A DNA stretch of 64,000 bases from Saksenaea vasiformis B4078 (lineage: Eukaryota > Mucoromycota > Mucoromycetes > Mucorales > Saksenaeaceae): contig JNDT01002388.1 in assembly GCA_000697055.1 (NCBI GenBank), forward strand, positions 124,001 through 188,000, read 5' to 3'. The position numbers were made by a program, and so were the translations under genes. The notes under the pieces are model-generated. The model searched no databases. It saw only the letters and a list, made by a program, of their open reading frames with translations, and was not told the origin of the DNA. Of the stretch, positions 23,099-34,120 are shown piece after piece; within the stretch, counting starts at the first letter, position 1; each line of letters begins with the position of its first letter.

Positions 23099-26000
23099 TC
23101 ATCTTTGTCTCTTTAAATCATGAAGTTTCCATCGCGCGAATATATTTCCTTGATCTGCCGCTTTCTGGTACCATTCGATTGCTTTGTCGATGTCGTCCTT
23201 GTCATAATAGTAGATATACCCAAGTTTCATTTGCGCTTCTTCATTTCCTTGATCTGCCGCTTTCTGGTACCATTCAATTGCTTTGTCGATGTCTTTTCTT
23301 TCATATCTGTAAATACTCCCAAGTTTCATTTGCGCATCTTCATTTCCTTGATCTGCTGCTTTCTGGTACCATTCAATTACTTCGTCGATATTAATCTTTT
23401 CTGATATGTAAATACTCCTAAGTTTCATTTGCACATTGCCGTTTCCTTGATTTGCCGCTTTCTGGTACCATTCAATTGCTTTGCCGATGTCATTCTTTTC
23501 TAATTTATAAATACTCCCAAGTTCCATTTGCGCATTTTCATTTCCTTGATCTGCCGCTTTCTGGTACCATTCAATTGCTTTGTCGATGTCGTCCTTGTCA
23601 TAATAGTAGATATACCCAAGTTTCATTTGCGCATCTTCCTTTCCTTGATCTGCCGCTTTCTGGTACCATTCAGTTGCTTTGTCGATGTCGTGCTTGGAAT
23701 AATAGTAGATATACCCAAGTTTCGTTTGCACATCTTCATTTCCTTGGTCTGCCGCTTTCTGGTACCATTCAATTGCTTTGTCGATGTCGTCCTTGTCATG
23801 ATAGTAGATACTCCCAAGTTTCCATTGCGCATTTCCATTGCCTTGATCTGCGTATTTCTCGTATATTTCAATTGCTTTGTCGATGTCGTGCTTGTAATAA
23901 TAGTAGATATACCCAAGTTTTGTTTGCACATCTTCATTTCCTTGATCTGCGTATTTCTCGTATATTTCAATTGCTTTGTCGATGTCATGCTTGTAATGAT
24001 AGTAGATATACCCAAGTTTCCATTGCGCATTTCCATTGCCTTGATCTGCGTATTTCTCGTATATTTCAATTGCTTTGTCGATGTCGTGCTTGTAATAATA
24101 GTAGATATACCCAAGTTTTGTTTGCACATCTTCATTTCCTTGATCTGCGTATTTCTCGTATATTTCAATTGCTTTGTCGATGTCATGCTTGTAATGATAG
24201 TAGATATACCCAAGTTTCCATTGCGCATTTCCATTGCCTTGATCTGCGTATTTCTCGTATATTTCAATTGCTTTGTCGATGTCGTGCTTGTAATAATAGT
24301 AGATATACCCAAGTTTTGTTTGCACATCTTCATTTCCTTGATCTGCGTATTTCTCGTATATTTCAATTGCTTTGTCGATGTCATGCTTGTAATGATAGTA
24401 GATATACCCAAGTTTCCATTGCGCATTTCCATTGCCTTGATCTGCGTATTTCTCGTATATTTCAATTGCTTTGTCGATGTCGCGCTTGGAATAATAGTAG
24501 ATATACCCAAGTTTCGTTTGCACATCTTCATTTCCTTGATCTGCCGCTTTCTGGTACCATTCAATTGCTTTTTCGATGTCGTCCTTGTCATGATAGTAGA
24601 TACTCCCAAGTTTCATTTGCACATCTTCGTTTCCTTGATCTGCCGCTTTCTGGTACCATTCAACCGCTTTGTTGATGTCGTCCTTGTCATAATAGTAGAT
24701 ATACCCAAGTTTCATTTGCGCATCTTCATTTCCTTGATCTGCCGCTTTCTGGTACCATTCAACTGCTTTGTCGACATCATTCTTTTGATCTCTGTAAATA
24801 CTCCCAAGTCCCAATTGCGCATCTTCATTTCCTTGATCTGCCGCTTTCTGGTACCATTCAATTGCTTTGTCGATATCATTCCTTTCTAATCTGTAAATAC
24901 TCCCAAGTTCCAATTGCGCATCTTCATTTCCTTGATCTGCCGCTTTCTGGTACCATTCAACTGCTTTGTCGATGTCTTTCTCCACTTCATCTCCGGAACG
25001 ATATATATCTCCAAGTATGGTTTGTGCTTTATTATTTCCTTTATTCGCCGCTTTTTCATACCACTTAATTGCTTTGTTCATGTCTTTCTTTTCATCTCTG
25101 CACATATCACCGAGTTTGATTTGTTCATCTTCAAGTCTGCATTGCGCATCCCTATTTCCTTTATATGCCGCTTTCTCATACAATTCCATTGCTTTGTGTA
25201 TGTCTTTCTCGATCCCATCTCCATTTCTGTACATATCCCCAAGCTTCGTTTGCTCGACTCCAAGTCTCTGTTGCGCATCCCAATATCCTTTTTCTGCCGC
25301 TTTTTCGTACCATTCAATCGCCTTGATGATATCTTGGATCACTCCATCCCCATCTCTGTACATATCTCCGACTTTAGTTTGCGAATCTTCGAGTTTCCAT
25401 TGTGCAATCCAACTTCCATAACTCACTGCTTTTTCGTAACATTCAATTGCCTTGATCAGATCTTTTTCTTTTCCGTCCCCATCTCTATACATATCTCCGA
25501 GTTTGTTTTGCGTATATTCGAGTCTCCATTGTGCATCACAATGTCCTCGCTTTGCTGCTCTTTTGTACAATTCGATTGCTTTGTTGACTTCTTTTTCCAC
25601 TCCGTCCCCATCTCTATACATATCTCCAAGTTCGTTTTGTGCATGTCCAAGTTTCCATTGAGCATTTTCGTTTCCTTGTTCTGCTGCTCCTTTATAGCAT
25701 TCAATTGCCTTGTTCATTTCTTTCTTCACTCCATCCCCATCTCTGTACATATCTCCAACTCTGACCAGAGCCTTTGCAAGTCTCCGTCGACCATATCTCT
25801 CCATTTGATGTTCATCATCATGTCCAAATCCGAATCCGTCTACCATAGTTTCATACAGCAATTTTTGATACCAATCAATTGCCTTTTCGAATTCTTTCAT
25901 TTCATCCATGTAAATATCTCCAAGTTGGATTTGCGCATCTCCATTTCCTTGATATGCCGCTTTCTGGTACCATTCAATTGCTTTGTCGATGTTGTGCTTG

Positions 26001-27750
26001 TCATAATAGTAGATATACCCAAGTTTGATTTGCGCATCTTCATTTCCTTGATCTGCGTATGTCTCGTACATTTCAATTGCTTTGTCGATGTCATTCTTGT
26101 CCCATCTGTAAATATCCCCAAGTTTCATTTGCGCATCTTCATATCCTTGATCTGCCGCTTTCTGGTACCATTCAGTTGCTTCGTCGATATCTCTCTTTTC
26201 ATGTCTATAGAGCTCTCCAAGAAGGAATTGCGAAAATGCATCCCCTTGGTCCGCGAAGTTTCGATAAAATTCAATGTCAGAGCTTTCTCCCCGCCATGTA
26301 TATTGGACCGGCCAAGTCTTGTTTCTGTGATAGGTTGAGTTTGTGTTCAGGTTGACGTCTCGCCGGTCTCTGCACAAATTGCCTTCATAACTGGGTACAT
26401 CGCGCGGATCTTTTTGTGTCTCTCCACTTCTTTGACAAACAGCTTCCCAGTCTACGTTAATATTGTTGGTACCGCCATTTCTATCGGAATCCTTTTCGCT
26501 GATTATGTCTTTCTCAGGTTTGCTTTGCAATTTTTCATGTCCACTATCCATCGCTCTGTTGCTGCTCTGATTTAGAACTTGCAAACAACTCATGCCTTCA
26601 ACTTTGTTTTGCAAGTCCTCCTTTTCTTTATCACACTTTTTGAAAGAATCTGCTGTGTACTCTTCTGTAGCATGCGCAGATTCGCTATCGGGATGTGCCT
26701 TGTCATAAACTCGCTCCACTTGGAGACGCTCATGGTCATCAAGGATGTTATACAACGGCTTCATGTCTTTGAATTGGATAATTGCTGCTTCAGATTTTGT
26801 CGTTTCCTTCCAATTTTCTAGTCCATCCAAGAAAAATACTCCGGGATCACCACCTATCACAAGCTGATCTAGTTACTATTACAGACCGAATGAAAGTTAC
26901 CTATGACCTTCCAATATTTGTGATTTTTGACTGCGTTTGTAACGTTCTCCGCTACGTGTTCGCTGGACTCCCTGTTCTCCAAACCATACTTGTTTCCACC
27001 TTGCGATTTTGTCCTCTCTTCCTTACAAGCAAGTAATCCACCTAAATGAGAAGACAGTTAAATTCTGCTGTGCCTGAGAAACACAGTACCAAGTAAAACC
27101 CTTGATGGGTAGTAATAACCGAATCGCTCAAACACAGTTTGAAGTCCTTCGTACTTCTTCTTGTTGGTGCCTTCCTTCAGCGCATTTTGTATAGCTTGCT
27201 TGAAATGAGTCGTTGCCTGAACAAACTTGGAAGACAGATGCACCTGATGCGACTTCCTTTTTAGCTATCCCACCCTGATAAAATTCGTGTGGGACCTTAC
27301 TTCGCCCCATGAAACATAAGAAGCGGTGTATTCTACTGTGTCGTTTACAAAAGATTTCTGGTTCTCCTTACGTGCACAGGAACTAGACTTAGCAGCAACA
27401 TCATAAGCAGATGCTTTACATGGCAACTTGCGGAAGCTGTCATCCATCAACACTTCCGTAAAGTTATCTGCCCCGATGGTCTTTGTGTACGTCTGCTCTA
27501 TGAATGGCTTTTCGCAAGAATACTCACGAACCACTTTTAAAATGTTATCCTTTCCCTCTCCAATCTCTATTGCAGAGTGCTCGGCGATGTATCCATCGAA
27601 ATGGAGACCCCGCGTGCATCGGGTGACAACATCGTACGTCAAAAACTGAATAAGCTGTTGATAAGTGTCAGATGACCGCATATACAGTAGGATATGTGCT
27701 TTTCTTGTTACATTAAGTGATAACTCCTCTTTGGCGCAGTTGGAACTCAT
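23099..27750 (-). CDS. giant Sel1-repeat protein, N-terminal part disrupted
   Basis: Exons complement of 27090-27750, 26901-27041 and 23099-26853 join in frame to 1519 codons. The N-terminal 320 or so residues are non-repetitive, with conserved-looking blocks (KPFIEQTYTKTIGADNF, YVSWGEVRSHTNF, FERFGYYYPSRVLLGG). From about residue 430 there are some 30 Sel1-like repeats of 33-42 residues with consensus IDKAIEWYQKAADQGNEDAQ plus a KLGxIYxxDKD segment; Sel1 repeats form TPR-like helical scaffolds. One insertion interrupts repeat 5. An in-frame TAG at 27265-27267 interrupts exon 1. Around it a +1-frame reading (GIAKKEVASGA) looks coding, so two compensating indels are likely. Either the gene is decayed or translation starts downstream. 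The true start may lie further upstream. Function is unknown. Confidence 0.7.
23830..24530. repeat. 198-bp higher-order tandem repeat inside the Sel1 gene
   Basis: Two alternating 99-bp Sel1 units, one encoding GNGNAQWKLGYIYYHYKHD and one NEDVQTKLGYIYYYYKHD, repeat together with a 198-bp period for about 3.5 periods. The copies look almost identical at the nucleotide level (for example TTTCCATTGCCTTGATCTGC recurs at 198-bp spacing). Confidence 0.9.
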
Positions 27751-29269
27751 TGAAGTTGAAGAAAAAGAAGTTGCGATGTTTGTCACTCTTAATTAGTCTA
27801 ACCTTCGGAACTGCTCCGTTTGAAACTTGTAAGGTTCCTGCCTACCCAATAACAGCCGCCAAATGTAAAGTTTCACGGGAGCAAACGCTGTGCACCCCAC
27901 AGGTAAGACGTTTCGCTGGACTTCATGTCACACTGACTTACCGTGGTACCGTTGTGTTTTCCTGGACGGGAAAACTATTGCATAGCAGCCAAGCAAGTTG
28001 CTTCCATCTTATCTTACACGATAAACACATCATCTTCTTAAGAAAACCTATGACTCTTGCGAAGAATTAAGAGATGGGTGGTCAAGAATACGCTTATGAT
28101 AACGGGTTTCCTGTAACTAGTTTCAGCAGTGACAAGAAAACATGCATTTTTCTATTGCCCGAAACTGGTGATCGATACCCCAACAAAGGATATTGTCGTC
28201 ACAGTTTCGATTCTATCAAGGATGCTTCTGATACAATGACAGTGCTCTGTACTCTGATCAGGGTTTGCTACGGGCGCGGGGTCGAAGAGCATTTCTGCAA
28301 AGCACGTTTGTTTACGTTTGAGGCCAAATAGATGCGTACATGATGTTCTCTGCCTGCAACCACGATCTACACATCGAAACGCGTAGGAAAGGTATGACTC
28401 CCTAGCGATCAAGGAGACATCGGTCTAATCCTTCCTTTGGTCCACTTATTAAACAACTCCTAAAGTGAGTATTGTGTTATTTATTTTGACATAACCAATA
28501 TCATCGAGGCGACCGTCAAAGGAAAGCAAAAATATCACAAGGACCTCTGGTATTATTCTTCAACATCCGGAATATCAAGTACAGGTGATGACGAGATCCG
28601 AAGGAGAGCGGCACAATTCCCGCAAAAATTTCTCAAGGGATTGCATGCGCTGAGGGAAGCAACGTTCCATGTCAAGGAGCAGAAATGGGTGAATGTGATA
28701 ATCAACATAGCTGGCTCCTCAGATCATTTCTGCCCCACGTTTCTTCAGAGACTCCTTTCCTAGGTTGCACCTGCGCGTTTTGAGTCGAACCCCACTTCAC
28801 GCCGACCTACCCTGCAAATGGGCACTATTGTTGAACGATTGTAGAAGATTGTGGTACATTTAACACCGAGTATCGCCCACCTTGGTCTTTGCGATGGATG
28901 GAACAGGGCACTTCTGACATTGAAAAAAAAAGAAGCTGCAGTTCATACGCAGCGCGATGGTGGCAGACTTTCGTTACACGAGTCTCTCCATTCACAGTTT
29001 GAAAGAATCACAAATGTAGCAGTAGACATCAATAGCCATATCAAATATACAACCGAGACCATTTTACTTTGGGTACATGATGGTTACTTTGGGAGAAGAG
29101 AGAAATGAAGCTATGCAAAATTAAGTGGTGGGAAGGGAATTAATGATTATAACGAAAAGATGTTCAATGTACAAGAAATCACAAGTGATTTTTTTAAGGA
29201 TGAATAGCGATGGCGTTCTACAATTTTTTTTTCTTTTTTAGTATCAACGGTAGTTGTACGCCTTTTTTA
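27751..29269. other. intergenic with decayed coding fragments
   Basis: About 1.5 kb. A plus-strand stretch at about 28490-28760 reads as coding-like without a start (KGKQKYHKDLWYYSSTSG, then RRRAAQFPQKFLKGLHALRE) and stops at the TAG near 28761. Smaller frames lie at 28074-28331 (plus) and 28152-28412 (minus). None is recognised; they may be remnants of a mobile or duplicated gene. Confidence 0.3.
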
Positions 29270-31590
29270 TTACTGTTTTACCTGTCCATTTTCCATCGTT
29301 TTCTGCAGTTTTTTAGAGCACCGCTCAGGGACTGTAGGACAACTGATCAGGTCATGACCTGATTTCTCGCATAGTTCACAGTAAGAAACTTCATCTTCAT
29401 CAATGACACATGGCTTATTGAGCAGCGTCCAGCGTTTCAAGCCTATTCGACTACGTGGTGAAACGAGTTCTTTGATATCGCCTAGTTCGTACTGTAATCG
29501 TTGTGTATGGCGTCGTTCGCGTTTCAATGCCTCTTCTGTATCCACCTGCTTGAATGTTTTATCTTCAATCAGACGTTCCAACGTGGCCACATCCCGATGT
29601 AATGCTTGGATCTCTTTCCATCGTGCCTGCGATTCCTTGGTATGTTTCTCCGTGAGCTGACGCATGACTGTCGCGTGTTCAATGGCCACACGTTCCAGTT
29701 GGGTATGTGCTTCACACAGTTGTGTCTCCAATTGACGAATGCGTTCTGCGTTCTGCTGCCCTTTGTTGTTCTCTTCATCTTCCTCCTCATCATCCGTTGC
29801 TTGAGACAGCAAGACAACAGGTTCAGCGGTGCGTAGCCGTTCCAGTTCATCCATCAATCGGACACATTCTGTTTCCATCTCCGAATGCGATGCCTTGAGT
29901 TTTTCATGGTCGTATTGTAACTGCGTCTTTTCGCTTCGGAGTGCTTCCAGTTGGCGTTGTGCACATTTTTCAGATTTGCTCGATAGGATGGTGGAACGTT
30001 CCTTTTCTTTGGCCAGCATAGCGTTCTGCACCTCGAGTTTCTCGATTTCGATACGTAGCGTTTCCATGTCCTTTGCATGTTGTTGTCGTTCTTGTTCCAG
30101 CAAGACTAACGTATCTTCCACCAAGTTGTCACGGGCACGTACTTCGCTCAACGTGTTTTCTGCATCAGCCAGTTTCGTTTGGACATGCATGAGATCACGT
30201 TCAACCGTCTGTTTCGCCTCACGAAGCGCTTGCATTTCATCCTCTTTTTCCTTTGCATTTTCCGTGCGCAGGTCCTGGATTGCTTGTGCTAATGCTTCTT
30301 TTTCTTTTTCAGCCTGGGTTTTGGCTTCACGTTCTTTTTCAAGGGATTGCGTAACTTCCTTGAGTTGCTGTTCCAACTGCGCATGTTCCGCTTCGGTCGC
30401 AGTTTTTTCTTCTTTTAATGTCTGTTGCAGTTGTTCCAATTCCTGGCGTTGGTTGTCTTTACTATCCATAACGGATTTGCATTGATTTCGCAAATCATCA
30501 ATGGTTCTTTCATAGGCTTCAATGGCTTCGAGTCCTGCGATCCGCAATTCTTCGCGTTCAGATTCGAGCGCGTCGACTCTGCTCCGCTCGTTTGTCAGCT
30601 TTGTGTTCAATGCCTGCAGGTCATCGCGATGCAGACAAACGGCGCTTTCGTACAACTCGAGACTTTCCATACCAGCGCGTTTCAGTTCTTCCACGGATAA
30701 TTCCAATTCTTTGATACGCGTTTGGTAGGTTTCCAACGTTTGGTTCTTATCTGCCAACTCGTTTTTCAATAGGTCCACTTGGGTCTGACTGGTTGTTGCG
30801 AGTTCGTCTACCTTTGCTGTGAGTTGTTCATTTTCACGTCGTAGTTTTTCCAATTCGGCTTGCAAAATGACATGTTGTTCGATAGTGGCGTGTTCAGAAG
30901 ATGGTGTGGTAGTGATCGTGAGGTTGGTATCGGCACGTGTTGCGGATGATGATTCTGTTAAACTTTGCACCACCTCAGACGTCGTTTTGTTCGGATCTTC
31001 TTGATCTGGTAAGGGAATGGTTTCAACAGACAGTGTAGGATTTGACCTGCATTGTGTGGGATTTGTGTTATCTGATGTGTGCCAAGAGCTATTTTGAGGG
31101 TATAGATGATCGGTGGAGGTAGTGGAGGTGGTGGTTGCATCGCGTAATTTAGCTATTTTAGGAGTGTCAGGTGTGACAGATGGATGCCAATCCTTTTTTG
31201 TCTCTTTCACGAGGTCAATGTCCTGGGTGGTAGAGCTAGTAGGTGTCGTTGCTGGAGATGGAATGCCAGTCGTGGTAGGTTGAAGGAAAAGGTGTGATTG
31301 AGATGCTTCTGGACTTGCGGGTAAACTTGGGGTATACGATCGACGTCGCATCTCCCACGTCGGAGATGATATGATCGTCGATTGCGATGCTTCGGGTTTG
31401 ACCGGGCACTTTGAAGGTTGCGACAACCCAATATAACGAGAAGCGCGTGATCTTAGAGTGGTACTCGGTGTAGACCGTCGTTTTTCGGTTGGCGATGGTG
31501 TGCTGTCCTGATCGACGACTGTTACTTTGGATAAGATGACAAAAATGCCTGTACGTGGAGGACAAGTAAAATAGCGCACCCTAATTGCAG

Positions 31591-31627
<37 letters not shown>

Positions 31628-32159
31628 AGTTTTAACAGTAAAGGCTATATGATTATTTATATATGTGTTTTTACCCGTTGATCGAACCATTGTTCTTTCC
31701 TGTTCCAATGGTATCAAGTTGAATACCAGCCCAAGTACCCGCTTTGAATTGTGTTGGGCCAATGTATTTCAATGTACCGACAATACCCATGGAGTCTACG
31801 GCGACTCTCGCTCCCACGCGTAGTTTAGAAGGATCGTCGGATTTGACCTGCAATGACGGTCTGGAAGTTAGTTTTGTGGTAGCACTAGGGGAAGGAGTTG
31901 TGAGCGAAGAGCGTGGAGTTGTGGGGGCAGTCAGTGTCGTACTGCTGGAAGATATTGAATACCGCGTTAAGGAATTAGGAGAATCCACTTCATCGTAAGA
32001 AGTGTCTGAATGAGATGAACATTTGTATAACTTTGTTGGCGATGTGTTTGGGGAGTCATTGTTTTTTCTTCGAGAGTAATTTAAAGAGGGATGTTGAGAG
32101 AAGCGACTGATCTTCTGTAACCCACTCGACAGGGGCGTCGTGCTGGGTAATCTTGACAT
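29270..32159 (-). CDS. CLIP-170/Bik1-like CAP-Gly microtubule plus-end protein
   Basis: Two exons, complement of 31675-32159 and 29270-31580, give 931 residues. A Ser/Thr-rich head is followed by a CAP-Gly domain (about 113-185: GTLKYIGPTQFKAGTWAGIQ, then GKNNGSING, interrupted by the intron, then VRYFTCPPRTGIFV). Next come a Ser/Thr/Pro linker and about 500 residues of heptad-rich coiled coil rich in Glu, Gln, Arg and Leu. At the C-terminus is a CCHC zinc knuckle (CELCEKSGHDLISC, about 896-909), as in CLIP-170. The tubulin-binding GKNDG motif reads GKNNG here. Such proteins track growing microtubule ends and support polarised hyphal growth. The 94-nt intron holds an (AT)n(GT)n microsatellite. 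It is divergent from the EDC1-like gene. Confidence 0.93.
31591..31627. repeat. (AT)n(GT)n microsatellite in CLIP intron
   Basis: About 22 bp of alternating AT run directly into about 16 bp of GT, wholly within the single intron that splits the CAP-Gly domain. Its length may vary between strains without touching the protein. Confidence 0.9.
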
Positions 32160-32982
32160 GAGCAGAAGTCAGAAAAATGGGAAGTTCGCATACAAAACTG
32201 AGCGAAAATAAAAAGGAATGGAAAGAGAAGAGAGAAAGACAGGTTGTTCCTGTCATGCAAGTATATCTGATTATAGGGTTGTTGTGTTGCACTGATAATA
32301 GATTTGTTGCGTTGTCCTACTTACTAAAGAAGCCAATATCATGCAAGATGTTTGTAAGAAGACTAGACAAAATACAGAGAGAGAGAGAGAGAGAGATAGA
32401 TAGATATATAGAGATAGAGAAAGAGGAAAACCCTAATGATCTTTTATTGTGATAACCCTTTCCCTTTTCTCCTCTTTATATATATTTATATTAAAGAAAG
32501 TGTTTTTTTTTTGATTTGATGCATTTCCCTTTTGAAATAATAAACGGTTTTACTTATTTCCAACTCCCTGTTACGAATAAACTGAGAACTAAAAAAGTGA
32601 AATGTCCCATTTCGGCGTCTCAACACATGTCATACCGAACCAATGGAAATGATATATTTTATAATACACGTGTACATATCTTTTCTTATGAAAACCTCCC
32701 CCAGTTCTGTTTATTTTGTTTTTTTTTCTTTTTTCTTTCTTTCCTTGAATCCATAGTTTTCGCATGTTATAACACTCAATCCTCTTTACACATAACATTC
32801 GACCTTTTCTTATAATCCTTTTTCATCCGCCCTAATCTTCCCTCTTTTTTTTTTGTATCTCATATTTCTTTTTTTTTCTTTTCCGATATATTTCTCTTCC
32901 CTTTTTTTCCGGTTTTACCTATACATTTTCGTTTTTTCTTTTCTTTTCCCTTGTTCTTTTCTCCCCATCTCCATTTTACAAG
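32160..32982. promoter_or_regulatory. divergent promoter, CLIP-like and EDC1-like genes
   Basis: The 823-bp space between two divergent start codons contains a (GA)n microsatellite at about 32375-32396 and long T/C-rich tracts just before the EDC1-like ATG (32840-32970), typical of fungal promoters and leaders. No specific binding site is identified. Confidence 0.5.
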
Positions 32983-34120
32983 ATGACGAGTCTGGCTGTC
33001 TCCATCAGAACAAAGAACTTGCCACAAGTTATTACTACTACTACTTCTTCCAAGTCTATGCAGCCATCTTCTAAAAAGCAACAACTCGCAAAGAATAACA
33101 ACAACAACAACAATCTCCGATTACCACAGAAACCTCATTCTGCTCATGGCAAGAAACATCTTAAGAAGTCTCAAGAAGTACTAGTTAATGATACGGAGAA
33201 GCTTAAAGTGGTGGAAAAGAAAAAGAAGACTATTCCTCCTACTACTAAAAAACAACAACCCTCGTCCTCTGTACCATCGACTCCGCAGCAACGACGTAAT
33301 GTCTTACCTGTTAAGGTGCGCCGAGCCGAACGACGAAGAGATATTGTATTGATGACGGATGCTATTCAAACTTCTCAAGTGGATCTTGAATTGAGTGCAA
33401 GTCCCCCTTCATCATCATCTGCAAGTTCAACTGAATCCGAGGATTCTGATGCTACGGCAAAGAAAACCGTGCAGAGTAAGCGTCAAAAAAATAAGCGTCA
33501 ATCTCCCCAAAAACAACAAGTCCCAACCGCTTCTGCTTTTCCACCATTGCAACAACAACAACAACAGAAGAAAAGGTAAAAGAAAAAAAAAGGAAGTCAT
33601 TGAATCGAAATGACTCATAATAATAATGACTTCCAGACATGAGACTGGTGGTGGTCGTACTCGTCGTCGTTCAAGTAGTGCTATTGATTTAAGAAGTCAA
33701 GTTTATGCTGGACCTACCTTTAACAATGCTCCCGCTCCAAGTGCTCTACCAATCCCTGCCTTTCATGCAGGTGCATCTTCTTCTACTCTCCTTCCTGTCG
33801 AGTCCTTCCCTTACATGCGTCAACGGACTGTTTCATTGAACCTTCATCTTGAACAACAACAACAATCAAAACAACCAGCAAGAAGACGTCAAGATCATGA
33901 TGATATATTTGTGATAGAAGACTATCATCGTCCTTCCGAACCTTCTCTTCAACAACAATCAACGGAACTTATGAATTTATTGACTCCCTCTCGTCATTAC
34001 AACCGTCGACAACAATTACCTACCAAACTTTCAACTGCTCACGAACTCGATACAGACCGGACCTTGTCTGAAATCCAGCGTGGATTAAGATCCATGCTCA
34101 AGATCGAAGCAGCATCGTAA
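32983..34120 (+). CDS. EDC1/PNRC-like mRNA-decapping activator
   Basis: Two exons (32983-33575, 33637-34120) give 358 residues of low-complexity, basic, Gln/Asn/Ser-rich and probably disordered protein. The recognisable part is the short motif YAGPTFNNAPAPSALPIPAF at residues 221-240. It matches the conserved A-G-x-x-F-x-x-x-P-x-P-S-x-L-P-x-P pattern of yeast Edc1/Edc2 and animal PNRC proteins, which bind Dcp1 and activate Dcp2 decapping. The C-terminus (LSEIQRGLRSMLKIEA) is a predicted amphipathic helix, plausibly a second contact. The intron carries a 10-bp perfect inverted repeat, reported separately. Role inferred from the motif alone. Confidence 0.75.

Noticed and set aside
23452..24889. 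Two plus-strand reading frames of over 400 codons
   Set aside because: They are antisense to the Sel1 gene; the repeated DNA keeps several frames open. Their translation is a monotonous repeat with no domain.
28770..28810. Possible tRNA B-box (GGTTCGACTC on the minus strand)
   Set aside because: No A-box or acceptor-stem pairing at the right distance, so no tRNA cloverleaf can be drawn.
29829..30485. 218-codon plus-strand frame, Ser/Arg/Phe-rich
   Set aside because: Antisense of the CLIP-like coiled coil; composition is the mirror of Glu/Gln/Lys codons.
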